A stretch of DNA of 50,817 nucleotides from Pseudobutyrivibrio sp. (GTDB lineage Bacteria; Bacillota; Clostridia; Lachnospirales; Lachnospiraceae), in assembly GCA_024684955.1 (NCBI GenBank), contig JAIKWH010000033.1:1-50817 (forward strand), in the 5' to 3' direction. Below are positions 15,086-23,688 of the stretch, one piece after another. The stretch's first letter is position 1. Each line of letters starts with the position of its first letter. The position numbers and the translations under genes were made by a program. The notes beneath the pieces are model-generated. The model saw nothing but the letters and a program-made list of their open reading frames with translations. It made no database searches and was not told the DNA's origin.

Positions 15086-15763
15086 ATGGCAAATGTTAGA
15101 GTTATCGAAATAGGAGAAAGTGTTTTTGCGGAGAATGATTCCATGGCTGCTGCCAACAGGAAGCAGATGAAAGACCAGGGCACCCTCTTTGTAAATGTTA
15201 TGTCAGGGCCTGGCTCAGGTAAGACAACAACACTCACTGCTATTATAAATAGGATGAAAAATGATTATAAGATTGGTGAGATGGACGTGGATATTGAAAG
15301 CAGCGTTGATGCTCAGAGGGTGGCTGATGCCACAGGAGTAGAGGCGCTACAGATTCACAACATGGGTCTGTGCCATATTGATGCAGATATGACTGCTAGG
15401 GCCCTGGCCCAGTATGACACAAAAGACCTTGACCTTCTTATATTAGAAAATATTGGAAATTTGGTTTGCCCAGCAGAATTTGATGTAGGTGCTGGCAAAA
15501 ACCTGATGCTTTTATCGGTGCCAGAGGGAGATGACAAACCTCTCAAGTACCCACTGATGTTTACAATTGCTGATGTGGTGCTCATTAATAAGATTGATAC
15601 CTTAGAGTATTTCGATTTTGACAAAGAGGCAGTTGTAGATAGGATATTAAAACTCAATCCAAACTCAAAGATTTTCTTTATCTCTGCAAAAACTGGTCAG
15701 GGATTAGATGAGGTGGTTGAATATTTGAAAGATGAGATTGCCAAAGTAAAGACAGGAAAGTAA
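15086..15763 (+). CDS. hypB: Hydrogenase maturation GTPase HypB
   Basis: A 225-residue HypB. It uses GTP hydrolysis to drive nickel insertion into the hydrogenase large subunit together with HypA. The P-loop GPGSGKTT is at 41-48, NKID at 168-171, and the G-domain metal site has Cys96-His97 (LCHIDADM) and Cys128 (ENIGNLVCPAEFD). There is no His-rich nickel-storage stretch at the N-terminus. AAGGAG lies upstream of the ATG. It is transcribed alone, about 12 kb from hypA and 28 kb from hypF, and is closed by its own terminator, so it may be expressed independently. Confidence 0.96.
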   Translation: MANVRVIEIGESVFAENDSMAAANRKQMKDQGTLFVNVMSGPGSGKTTTLTAIINRMKNDYKIGEMDVDIESSVDAQRVADATGVEALQIHNMGLCHIDADMTARALAQYDTKDLDLLILENIGNLVCPAEFDVGAGKNLMLLSVPEGDDKPLKYPLMFTIADVVLINKIDTLEYFDFDKEAVVDRILKLNPNSKIFFISAKTGQGLDEVVEYLKDEIAKVKTGK

Positions 15764-15765
15764 AC

Positions 15766-15798
15766 GAAAAACAGAGTGGATTACTCCACTCTGTTTTT
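15766..15798. terminator. Bidirectional intrinsic terminator
   Basis: AAAAACAGAGTGGA and TCCACTCTGTTTTT form a perfect stem with a TTAC loop. It lies between hypB (+) and the small membrane protein gene (-), and can end both. Confidence 0.92.
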
Positions 15799-15844
15799 GT
15801 ATAACTAAGCGACCATTTTTATATCTCCCCGAATGATATAAATA

Positions 15845-16231
15845 TCAGAATTCATCGTGGTCTAATGAGAGATCATCAGACCTCTTTTTAGACTCGACGA
15901 AAGCGATAATAACTCCTGCCGCTACAGGAATGACAATGAATATGCCCCACCACAGACGATTGAGAATACCTGTGGCAGTTACTACAACAGGATTGCCAGA
16001 GGTTGGTGTGTCTGGGTCCTGAATTGTGTACTCATCATTTGCAATAGAAGTAGAAGAATCGGTCTTGCCATCTTCTTTTGCATCTTTGGTATTGTTGTTT
16101 TCTATTTGAAGTTGTGAATCCTCTATAACCACTGGCTGACTGTCATCTGCAGCATATACTTTAGAACAGGGAGCCAATAAGAGGACAGATGCCAAGGCTA
16201 GTGCAGCAAACCCAATTTTGGATTTTTTCAT
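15845..16231 (-). CDS. Small secreted, membrane-anchored protein of unknown function
   Basis: A 128-residue protein with an N-terminal signal peptide (MKKSKIGF, then a hydrophobic stretch to residue ~20, cleavage likely after VYA at 25-27). A low-complexity Asp/Ser/Thr/Asn-rich linker spans ~28-85, and one membrane helix follows at ~94-111 (WWGIFIVIPVAAGVIIAF), with a charged cytoplasmic tail KKRSDDLSLDHDEF. Cys22 lies inside the signal region but is not a good lipobox. The layout suggests an extracellular stalk anchored at its C-terminus. The neighbouring LytTR regulator gene is on the same strand, but its terminator lies between them. I recognise no family. Confidence 0.72.
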   Translation of the reverse strand: MKKSKIGFAALALASVLLLAPCSKVYAADDSQPVVIEDSQLQIENNNTKDAKEDGKTDSSTSIANDEYTIQDPDTPTSGNPVVVTATGILNRLWWGIFIVIPVAAGVIIAFVESKKRSDDLSLDHDEF

Positions 16232-16281
16232 AACTTGTCTTGTCCCTTCTATTTACAATTTTATATCTTATAAAAAGGTTA

Positions 16282-16315
16282 TAACAAAATAAAAAGCCAG
16301 ACTCAACGGTCTGGC
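16282..16315 (-). terminator. Intrinsic terminator of the LytTR regulator gene
   Basis: Read on the minus strand, GCCAGAC and GTCTGGC form a stem followed by TTTTTATTTTG. It lies 30 nt after the regulator stop codon. Confidence 0.88.
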
Positions 16316-16345
16316 AAGTAATGATTCATTTTGGCAAAATATAAC

Positions 16346-17056
16346 CTAATTTGAGAGAAGATAATCCTTTATCTCCTGGGTGATAGCATTGATTTTGCGG
16401 GAGAATATAGGGAAAATAGTCTCATCCTCCATATAAACCTCTCCGTTTAGAACCTTTGTCACATGGTCCATATTGATAATGATGCCTCTATTTACAGTAA
16501 GAAAACGTTTGTCGTTGCCTGTTAGGTTAAGGAATTCTCCAGAGGTAAGGCGGCTTTTTATAGGCTCAGCATTGTCAGTGACAAATTCTAGGTAGTGGCC
16601 ATTTGTGGTGACACTGATAATATTTTTAAGAAATAATTTTTGCTCTACAGAGCCTACAGATAGTTTGACAAAGGCCTCATCCATAGGGGTGTGCTCGATA
16701 ATCTCGTCTAAAAGCTGCTCAATCCTGTCGATGGTAAATGGCTTTGTCACATAGTCGAAGGCATGGAGAGAGAAGGCATCAGGATAGTGACCATCTGATG
16801 CGGTCATGAAAATAAGGAAAGTCCTCTCTGTCAGTTCTCTCAGCTTTTTAGCAGTCTCAATGCCGTCCATTTCTGGCATATATATATCCATGAAAACAAT
16901 GTCATAGCGCTTTTGAGTAAGGGCGTGGATAAATGATTCTCCACTTTCAAACTCCTCAACAGCCAAATCCAACTCTTTCTTTTCTGAAAGTTTGCCTATC
17001 ATCATTTTTAGTTGCATTCTAAAAATGTTTTCGTCATCAATAATTGCGATTCTCAT
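16346..17056 (-). CDS. LytTR-family response regulator
   Basis: A 236-residue regulator. The receiver domain begins MRIAIIDDEN with Asp7/Asp8 acidic pocket, phosphorylatable Asp57 (FMDIYMPEMDG) and the lysine in YVTKPF. The C-terminal LytTR DNA-binding domain covers ~145-236 (FLKNIISVTTNGHYLEF, FLTVNRGIIINMDHV). The reading frame extends 63 codons upstream, but that part is low-complexity hydrophobic sequence, and GGGAG sits 9 nt before this ATG, so the shorter start is chosen. It is divergent from a large hybrid sensor kinase and probably its partner or output; LytTR regulators usually bind repeated sites upstream of their targets. Confidence 0.9.
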   Translation of the reverse strand: MRIAIIDDENIFRMQLKMMIGKLSEKKELDLAVEEFESGESFIHALTQKRYDIVFMDIYMPEMDGIETAKKLRELTERTFLIFMTASDGHYPDAFSLHAFDYVTKPFTIDRIEQLLDEIIEHTPMDEAFVKLSVGSVEQKLFLKNIISVTTNGHYLEFVTDNAEPIKSRLTSGEFLNLTGNDKRFLTVNRGIIINMDHVTKVLNGEVYMEDETIFPIFSRKINAITQEIKDYLLSN

Positions 17057-17162
17057 AGTCAGTAACTCCCTACATTTAATATGAAAAATTTTACCACAAA
17101 TCATAATTCTTTTCAGTTTAAAAAGTAAAAAATAGTTTTTTGATGGAAATAAAAAAAGAATA

Positions 17163-17190
17163 ATGACAATTGTAAATGATTTGTTGTCAT
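17163..17190. repeat. Inverted repeat between divergent regulator and kinase
   Basis: ATGACAA (17163-17169) and TTGTCAT (17184-17190) form a perfect inverted repeat with a 14-nt spacer in the 207-nt divergent region. It could be a regulator-binding site controlling both genes; the spacing also permits an RNA hairpin. AAGGAGAA directly after is not near a start codon. Confidence 0.5.
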
Positions 17191-17263
17191 AGAAGGAGAA
17201 AATCCTTAAAATAAGGCTGTAAAAATTTTTTTCTGACATATGCATCTGGGGAGCGGACAGGTT

Positions 17264-19864
17264 ATGTATTTATATGTTAATTTAATGATATTTTTCTGTG
17301 GAGTGGTTAGCCTGTTTATGGGCTACAGCTTTTTTGAAAAGGAGATAAATTCTACTGGATTCTTTAAGTGGGCTGTCATTCTTTTGGCCACCGGCAATGC
17401 CCTTTGCAATATAGGCTATTCTGTAATGTCTCTTAGTAGTTATGTTACGGCTGCCTATATTTTTAGGTTTATTGGCCTGGTGGGCGTCAATATCTATCTT
17501 TTGGCAGAGATCATCATGGTCTCCACCTGCCTTAATTTCACAAAGAGAGCGGAATATACAATCATAGTTATGACCATCATCGCCATTGTGGGAGACCTGC
17601 TGATTTGGGGTAAGACAGACTCAAACAGGTATGTTTCAATTGATGGTTTTACCACTTATGTGGAGATGGATCCTTACGGATATATTTATCATATAACTCA
17701 TATTGGAGCCCTGTCAGTCCTGCTTTTGATACTTGCCATCATTTGGAAAAAGAATGTTAAGTATAGCAGGGACAAGCAGTTTTATTTTATGGCCATTTTA
17801 TCTAACGCAATACTTTTGGCTGCAGCTATTGCAGAGGTCAACAGAAAGAACTTGGGACTGGATTTTCCACACTTTTTATTCTGCACCAGCATGACCATAG
17901 CCTTTAGTGTTTTCTACACTGGCGCCAGCAGATATACAGCCTTTCGTATCACAGTAAACACAGTTTCTAGGGACATTTTTTCCACCATCAATACAGGTCT
18001 TATAGCCTTTGATACAGACGGGGTGATGGCTCTGGCCAACAGATATTTTAGAGAGTTGGCAGACATGAAAAAGAATCCCAAACTAAAAAGGCTCCATGAG
18101 ATTTTCCAAATCGATAAAAAGGATGCTCTGGAGATGAGGGAGAGGGCCGAGAATGGGGCCAACCTGGACTATCGACTGATAATCAGGGAGACTGGCAAGG
18201 TGGTGCTGGCAAATCTTTCCTGCAAATACGACAGGTCGGGAGAGCCTATCTGCTATCTTTTGGTAGCCACAGACCTGACAGAGGAGAATAGGCTGATAGA
18301 GGAGGCCCAGGCTGCCAACGTGGCAAAATCTGACTTCCTTAGCAATATGTCCCACGAGATCAGGACACCTATCAACGTGGTCCAGGGCATGGACGAGTTG
18401 ATTTTGCGTGAGTGCAATGACCCTACTATTCTAAAATATGCGGAGAATATTAATGTGGCCAGCCGCACTTTGATGTCCCTCATAAATGATGTCTTAGATT
18501 TCTCCAAGATTGAGTCCGGAAAACTGGACGTTGTTTCTAGCAACTACAATGTGGGTAGCCTACTCTATGATTCCTACAGCATGGCCCTCAATCTTGCAAA
18601 AAATAAAAATCAAAAACTGATTCTGGAGTGTGACCCAAACATCCCATCAACATTGGTGGGAGACGATGTGAGAATCAAGCAGGTGCTGGCAAACCTCCTT
18701 TCCAACTCTGTAAAGTACACTCCTGAGCATGGCCAGATAAAACTTGTAGCCAGAAGCAAATTTGTGGATGCAAGCTCCATAAAGTTGATTCTGCAGGTAA
18801 TAGACAATGGAATTGGATTTAGGGATGATGATGTAATCCATGCCTTTGACAACTTCTCCAGATTTGAGATGGACAAGAACAGGACCATCGAGGGAACAGG
18901 ACTGGGACTTGCCATAGCAAAAAATCTTGTTGATTTAATGCACGGTACCATCAGGCTGGATTCTGCATATGAGATGGGGTCCACCTTTACAATCGAACTG
19001 CCACAGACTGTGGTTGATGCCACACCAATCGGGGACATTAACGAGAGTTACTCTGATGAGATGGAGGCCTTTAAGGTCAGCCTGAGAGCCCCAAAGGCAA
19101 GGATCCTTTCTGTGGATGATGTGCAGATGAATCTGGACGTTTTTGCAGGATTGTTAAAGCCTACAGGAATCACAATCGATTCTGCCATCAGCGGACCACA
19201 GGCCCTAGACCTTTTGGCGGAGAATAAATATGACATAGTTTTTCTGGACCACATGATGCCAGGCATGGATGGAGTGGAAGTCCTGGAAAGGCTTCGCTCT
19301 TACGAGAATTCCATCAATGCCAACACCCCGGTTATTGCACTGACAGCCAATGCCGTCATGGGTGTGGAGCAAAAATATCTGGAGGCCGGATTTACTGATT
19401 ACATGGCAAAGCCTATCAAGCCGGTGGCCCTGGAAAAGATGGTGAAAGAATATCTGCCACCAGAATTGATTGAGGACGAGACAACTGCCAATCTTTTGTC
19501 AGAACTGGCAAAAGAAACTAGTTTCCTTGATAAACTAGACTTTTTGGATACAAATTCGGCCATGGAATTTGCAGCAGGGGACGAGGATTTCCTAAAGCAA
19601 ATCCTGATGACCTACGTGGCTGAAAACAAGGGTCAGGCCCTGGAGGAGTTTTTTGCCACAGAGGATTGGGGCAATTACCAGATAGTAGCCCATTCTCTAA
19701 AGTCCACCAGCAAGACTATCGGAGCCATTGACCTGTCAGAAAAGGCCAAGGAGCTAGAGTTTGCAGCCAAGGAAGCAAGGATTGATTACATAAAGGAAAA
19801 TCATGAGGATGTGGTAGGCACTTACTTTAAATTGGTTGAAAAATTAAAAAAGGCTATTGAATAA
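17264..19864 (+). CDS. Hybrid sensor histidine kinase (7TM-HisKA-HATPase-REC-HPt)
   Basis: An 866-residue membrane phosphorelay protein. About seven hydrophobic segments fill the first ~225 residues. A PAS-like region follows (FSTINTGLIAFDTDGVMALA). HisKA has the autophosphorylated His364 in NMSHEIRTPIN; the HATPase domain has NLLSNSVKYT (N box) and GTGLGLAI. A receiver domain has its aspartate near 662 (FLDHMMPGMDG), and a C-terminal HPt has His near 810 (VAHSLKSTSKT). All the residues needed for a four-step relay are present. A start 8 codons upstream is possible, but GGGGAG lies 10 nt before this ATG. The divergent LytTR regulator is the likely final acceptor. The signal is unknown. A strong terminator follows. 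Confidence 0.9.
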   Translation: MYLYVNLMIFFCGVVSLFMGYSFFEKEINSTGFFKWAVILLATGNALCNIGYSVMSLSSYVTAAYIFRFIGLVGVNIYLLAEIIMVSTCLNFTKRAEYTIIVMTIIAIVGDLLIWGKTDSNRYVSIDGFTTYVEMDPYGYIYHITHIGALSVLLLILAIIWKKNVKYSRDKQFYFMAILSNAILLAAAIAEVNRKNLGLDFPHFLFCTSMTIAFSVFYTGASRYTAFRITVNTVSRDIFSTINTGLIAFDTDGVMALANRYFRELADMKKNPKLKRLHEIFQIDKKDALEMRERAENGANLDYRLIIRETGKVVLANLSCKYDRSGEPICYLLVATDLTEENRLIEEAQAANVAKSDFLSNMSHEIRTPINVVQGMDELILRECNDPTILKYAENINVASRTLMSLINDVLDFSKIESGKLDVVSSNYNVGSLLYDSYSMALNLAKNKNQKLILECDPNIPSTLVGDDVRIKQVLANLLSNSVKYTPEHGQIKLVARSKFVDASSIKLILQVIDNGIGFRDDDVIHAFDNFSRFEMDKNRTIEGTGLGLAIAKNLVDLMHGTIRLDSAYEMGSTFTIELPQTVVDATPIGDINESYSDEMEAFKVSLRAPKARILSVDDVQMNLDVFAGLLKPTGITIDSAISGPQALDLLAENKYDIVFLDHMMPGMDGVEVLERLRSYENSINANTPVIALTANAVMGVEQKYLEAGFTDYMAKPIKPVALEKMVKEYLPPELIEDETTANLLSELAKETSFLDKLDFLDTNSAMEFAAGDEDFLKQILMTYVAENKGQALEEFFATEDWGNYQIVAHSLKSTSKTIGAIDLSEKAKELEFAAKEARIDYIKENHEDVVGTYFKLVEKLKKAIE

Positions 19865-19870
19865 GAAAGA

Positions 19871-19909
19871 AAGCTCTATGCCAAATGGATAAATGGCATA
19901 GAGCTTTTT
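19871..19909 (+). terminator. Intrinsic terminator of the hybrid kinase gene
   Basis: AAGCTCTATGCCA (19871-19883) and TGGCATAGAGCTT (19894-19906) form a perfect 13-bp stem followed by a T run, 7 nt after the stop codon. Confidence 0.93.
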
Positions 19910-19991
19910 GTTGTAATTACTGGATTAAAAGGGTATGATTATTAAGATTAGGTGGATTGTAATCTGCCACAAAATATGGGGAGAGCAAAGC

Positions 19992-20423
19992 ATGTATCAA
20001 GACTTCAACGACGAAAATAAAAATGAGAATTACGGATACAATGGACCTACATACAATGGGCCTAGTTATAAGGGACCAGTCTATAGTACTCCGGCCAATG
20101 ATGGCAAGGGACAGGCCATAATATCCATGGTATTAGGACTTACAGCCCTCCTTCTTTTCTTCTCTTTTATAAACGTTCCACTGGCTCTTGCTGCCATCAT
20201 TATGGGGATTATATCCCTGGCAAAATACAAGACAAAGCATTTGCCATATGCCCTTACCGGTATTGTTACAGCAGTCTTGTCTTTGATAATCATGGCTTAC
20301 AGCTGGTCAATGGTTTTTTCAAACACAGACAGGGTTATGCAATTCTATGAGGACACCCAGCAATTGCCAGGCTTTGACATAGACGCTGATTACATGGGGG
20401 ACCAGGAGTATCAGGACCTCTAA
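19992..20423 (+). CDS. DUF4190-like small membrane protein
   Basis: A 143-residue protein. The cytoplasmic N-terminus (1-40) is rich in Tyr, Asn, Gly and Pro with imperfect repeats of YNGP/YKGP. Two membrane helices follow: QAIISMVLGLTALLLFFSFI with its continuation to ~88, and ALTGIVTAVLSLIIMAYSW near 95-113, separated by GIISLAKYK. This is the DUF4190 arrangement, a family of unknown role. An upstream ATG 19 codons earlier is in frame, but GGGGAG lies 8 nt before the chosen one. The C-terminal 30 residues are acidic. Confidence 0.78.
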   Translation: MYQDFNDENKNENYGYNGPTYNGPSYKGPVYSTPANDGKGQAIISMVLGLTALLLFFSFINVPLALAAIIMGIISLAKYKTKHLPYALTGIVTAVLSLIIMAYSWSMVFSNTDRVMQFYEDTQQLPGFDIDADYMGDQEYQDL

Positions 20424-20436
20424 TCAATTTGGTCAT

Positions 20437-20455
20437 AAAGATGTAATGCATCTTT
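20437..20455 (+). terminator. Weak terminator-like hairpin before ileS
   Basis: AAAGATG and CATCTTT form a 7-bp stem with a TAATG loop, ending in TTTTAG. The rest of the 93-nt gap holds a second hairpin, GGTGCGT against GCGCATC (near 20473-20496). No full T-box leader fits here. Confidence 0.5.
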
Positions 20456-20516
20456 TAGATAAAAGGTACCGGGTGCGTGACGAGAAAGCGCATCTGAATA
20501 GAAAGGAATTTTTTAT

Positions 20517-23500
20517 ATGTACAAGAAAGTAGACACTAATCTGAACTTTGTTGAGCGTGAAAAGCAGGTGCTCAACTTCTGGAATGAAAAGGAGATTTTC
20601 CAGAAATCAATGGACTCTCGAAAGAAGGGAGAGACATACACCTTCTACGACGGACCTCCTACTGCAAACGGCAAGCCCCACATCGGACATGTGGAGACTC
20701 GTGCCATTAAGGATATGATCCCTAGATACCAGACCATGAAAGGCAAATTCGTTCCTCGTAAGGCTGGTTGGGATACCCACGGACTGCCAGTAGAACTGGA
20801 GGTAGAAAAGCTGCTGGGCCTCAATGGAAAAGAGCAAATCGAAGAATACGGTATGGAGCCTTTCATTAAAAAATGTAAGGAATCTGTTTGGAAATACAAG
20901 GGTATGTGGGAAGATTTCTCAGATACAGTTGGTTTCTGGGCCGACATGGACAATCCATACATTACATATGATGACAACTTTATAGAGTCTGAGTGGTGGG
21001 CTCTTAAAGAAATCTGGGACAAGAAGTTACTTTACAAGGGATTCAAGATTGTTCCTTACTGCCCACGTTGTGGTACACCTCTTTCTGCCCAGGAGGTTGC
21101 TCAGGGCTACAAGACAGTCAAGGAGCGCTCTGCAATCGTTCGCTTCAAGATTACAGGTGAGGATGCTTATTTCCTTGCTTGGACAACAACACCATGGACA
21201 CTTCCATCAAACCTTGCACTTTGTGTAAATCCAACAGAGGCTTATATCAAGGTAAAGGCAGTAGATGGATACACATACATTCTGGCTGAGGCCCTGGCAG
21301 ACAAGGTCCTGGGCAAACTGGCTGAGGAAGGCCAAAAGCCATACCAGGTTTTGGAGACATACAAGGGTACAGACCTGGAGTACAAGGAGTATGAGCCACT
21401 CTTTGAGTGCGCTGGTCAGGCTGCAGCAAAGCAGCATAAAAAGGCTCATTTTGTTACCTGCGACGACTATGTAACTATGTCAGATGGTACTGGTATCGTA
21501 CATATCGCTCCTGCATTTGGTGAGGATGATGCAAAGGTTGGCCGCAGGTATGACCTGCCATTTGTACAGTTCGTAAACGGCAAGGGTGAGCTGACAGAGG
21601 AGACACCATACGCTGGACAGTTTGTTAAAAAGGCTGATCCAAACGTATTAAAAGACCTTGATGCAGAGGGCAAACTCTTTGATGCTCCAAAGTTTGAGCA
21701 CGAGTACCCACACTGCTGGAGATGTGACACACCTCTGATCTACTATGCTAGAGAATCATGGTTCATCAAGATGACTGAGGTTAAAGATGACCTGATTAGA
21801 AATAATAACACTGTAAACTGGATTCCAGATTCAATTGGTAAGGGACGTTTCGGCGACTGGCTGGAGAATGTCCAGGACTGGGGTATTTCTCGTAACAGAT
21901 ACTGGGGCACACCACTCAACATCTGGGAATGCCAGGATTGCGGCAAGCAGATTTCAATCGGCAGCCGCCAGGAATTAAAGGAGATGTCTGGCAGAGATGA
22001 CGCTCTCACAGTAGAGTTGCACCGCCCATACATCGATAAGTTTACCTGCAAGTGCCCAGATTGTGGCAAGGAGATGCGCAGGGTTCCAGAGGTTATTGAC
22101 TGCTGGTTTGACTCAGGTGCAATGCCATTTGCTCAGCACCACTACCCATTTGAAAACAAAGATTTATTTGAGCAGCAGTTCCCTGCAAAGTTTATCTCAG
22201 AGGCTGTTGACCAGACCCGTGGATGGTTCTACTCACTTATGGCAGAATCAACCCTCCTCTTCAACAAGGCTCCTTACGAGAATGTTATCGTGCTGGGACA
22301 TGTTCAGGACGAGAATGGACAAAAGATGTCCAAGTCAAAGGGCAACGCAGTTGATCCTTTTGAGGCCCTGGAAAAGATGGGAGCAGATGCTATTAGGTGG
22401 TACTTCTACACATCTTCAGCGCCATGGATTCCAAAGAGATTTGGTGAGGGTGCAGTTATGGAAGGCCAGAGAAAGTTCCTGGGAACTCTTTGGAATACAT
22501 ATGCATTCTACATTCTCTATGCAAATATAGATGAGTTTGACCCTACAAAATACTCCCTTGATTTTGACAAGTTGGCAGTTATGGACAAATGGATTCTTTC
22601 TCGCCTCAACTCAGCAATCAAGGCTGTAGATGAAAACCTGGGATCATACAAGATTCCTGAGGCAGCAAGAGCCCTTGATGACTTTGTAGACGACCTTTCA
22701 AACTGGTATGTTCGCCGTTGCCGTGACAGATTCTGGGCAAAGGGCATGGAGCAGGACAAGATCAATGCTTACATGACTCTTTACACATCATTAAAGGAAA
22801 TCTGCCTTGCAGCAGCACCAATGATTCCTTTCATGACAGAGGAAATCTACCAGAATATGGTTCGCTCAGTAGATACTAATGCTCCAGAGTCTATCCACCT
22901 TTGCGACTTCCCTGTATGTGATGAAAAATTCATCGACAAGAAGTTGGAAGAGGACATGGATGAACTCTTAAAGATAGTTGTACATGGTCGTGCTTGTAGA
23001 AATACAGCTCAGATCAAGAACCGTCAGCCAATCGGTCAGATGTACATCAAGGCTGATCATCAGCTGGACGATATGTATGTCAGCATTATTGAGGATGAAT
23101 TAAATGTTAAGAAGGCAACCTTTACAGAGGATGTTTCTGCATTTACTTCATACAGTTTTAAGCCACAGCTGCGTACAGTAGGACCAAAGTACGGCAAGTT
23201 CTTAGGTGGCATCCAAAAGGCTCTTGCATCATTAGATGGCAACGCAGCCTACGCACAACTAAAGGCAGATGGGGTATTAAAATTGCCTGAGGTTGATTCC
23301 TCAATCGAACTGACAGAGGAAGACCTGCTTATTTCTATGGCTCAGACAGAGGGCTTTGTAGCAGATGGGGACAACTACGTAACAGTAGTTCTTGATACAA
23401 ACCTGACAGAGGAATTGCTTGAGGAAGGATTCGTTAGAGAGATCGTTTCCAAGATTCAGACCATGAGAAAAGAAGCAGATTTCGAAGTTATGGATCGAAT

Positions 23501-23672
23501 CACAGTTTCTTACGAAGGTTCTGATAAACTAGATGCTGTATTCCAGAAAAATAAAGATGTAATCTCCGGGGAAGTCCTTGCAGATGAGATTGCTCAGGGC
23601 AGCCAAGGTGCATACTCTAAAAATTGGAACATCAATGGAGAAGAGGTAACACTTGCAGTAACACGTAGGTAA
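20517..23672 (+). CDS. ileS: Isoleucyl-tRNA synthetase (class-2-like IleRS)
   Basis: A 1051-residue cytoplasmic class Ia synthetase that charges tRNA-Ile. The HIGH motif is PPTANGKPHIGH (residues 47-58). The editing (CP1) domain has AWTTTPWTLPSNLALCV (near 222), and KMSKSKGN lies near 603. Tyr/Trp-rich DQTRGWFYSL before KMSKS is typical. The PPTANGxPHxGH form, the length and the lack of the C-terminal zinc-finger end point to the eukaryote-like IleS2 group, known for lower sensitivity to mupirocin than IleS1; this is inference from motifs. AAGGAA precedes the ATG. The glycogen phosphorylase gene follows 16 nt later. Confidence 0.96.
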   Translation: MYKKVDTNLNFVEREKQVLNFWNEKEIFQKSMDSRKKGETYTFYDGPPTANGKPHIGHVETRAIKDMIPRYQTMKGKFVPRKAGWDTHGLPVELEVEKLLGLNGKEQIEEYGMEPFIKKCKESVWKYKGMWEDFSDTVGFWADMDNPYITYDDNFIESEWWALKEIWDKKLLYKGFKIVPYCPRCGTPLSAQEVAQGYKTVKERSAIVRFKITGEDAYFLAWTTTPWTLPSNLALCVNPTEAYIKVKAVDGYTYILAEALADKVLGKLAEEGQKPYQVLETYKGTDLEYKEYEPLFECAGQAAAKQHKKAHFVTCDDYVTMSDGTGIVHIAPAFGEDDAKVGRRYDLPFVQFVNGKGELTEETPYAGQFVKKADPNVLKDLDAEGKLFDAPKFEHEYPHCWRCDTPLIYYARESWFIKMTEVKDDLIRNNNTVNWIPDSIGKGRFGDWLENVQDWGISRNRYWGTPLNIWECQDCGKQISIGSRQELKEMSGRDDALTVELHRPYIDKFTCKCPDCGKEMRRVPEVIDCWFDSGAMPFAQHHYPFENKDLFEQQFPAKFISEAVDQTRGWFYSLMAESTLLFNKAPYENVIVLGHVQDENGQKMSKSKGNAVDPFEALEKMGADAIRWYFYTSSAPWIPKRFGEGAVMEGQRKFLGTLWNTYAFYILYANIDEFDPTKYSLDFDKLAVMDKWILSRLNSAIKAVDENLGSYKIPEAARALDDFVDDLSNWYVRRCRDRFWAKGMEQDKINAYMTLYTSLKEICLAAAPMIPFMTEEIYQNMVRSVDTNAPESIHLCDFPVCDEKFIDKKLEEDMDELLKIVVHGRACRNTAQIKNRQPIGQMYIKADHQLDDMYVSIIEDELNVKKATFTEDVSAFTSYSFKPQLRTVGPKYGKFLGGIQKALASLDGNAAYAQLKADGVLKLPEVDSSIELTEEDLLISMAQTEGFVADGDNYVTVVLDTNLTEELLEEGFVREIVSKIQTMRKEADFEVMDRITVSYEGSDKLDAVFQKNKDVISGEVLADEIAQGSQGAYSKNWNINGEEVTLAVTRR

Positions 23673-23688
23673 GGAGGGGTTTTGAGAA

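Noticed and set aside
14950..15237. N-terminal extension of the superoxide reductase on the minus strand
   Set aside because: The extension covers hypB in antisense and the promoter region; a strong ribosome binding site and family length support the start at 14949.
17057..17245. 63-codon N-terminal extension of the LytTR regulator
   Set aside because: It is low-complexity Phe/Ile-rich sequence from the AT-rich promoter region, and the receiver domain starts exactly at the chosen ATG.
18610..19038. 142-codon minus-strand reading frame inside the hybrid kinase gene
   Set aside because: It lies opposite the HisKA/HATPase region and has composition expected of an antisense frame.
20424..20516. 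T-box leader for ileS, suggested by AAGGTACCGGGTGCG
   Set aside because: The gap is only 93 nt, the TGGNACC core is not exact (AGGTACC), and no stem I or terminator/antiterminator pair can be drawn.
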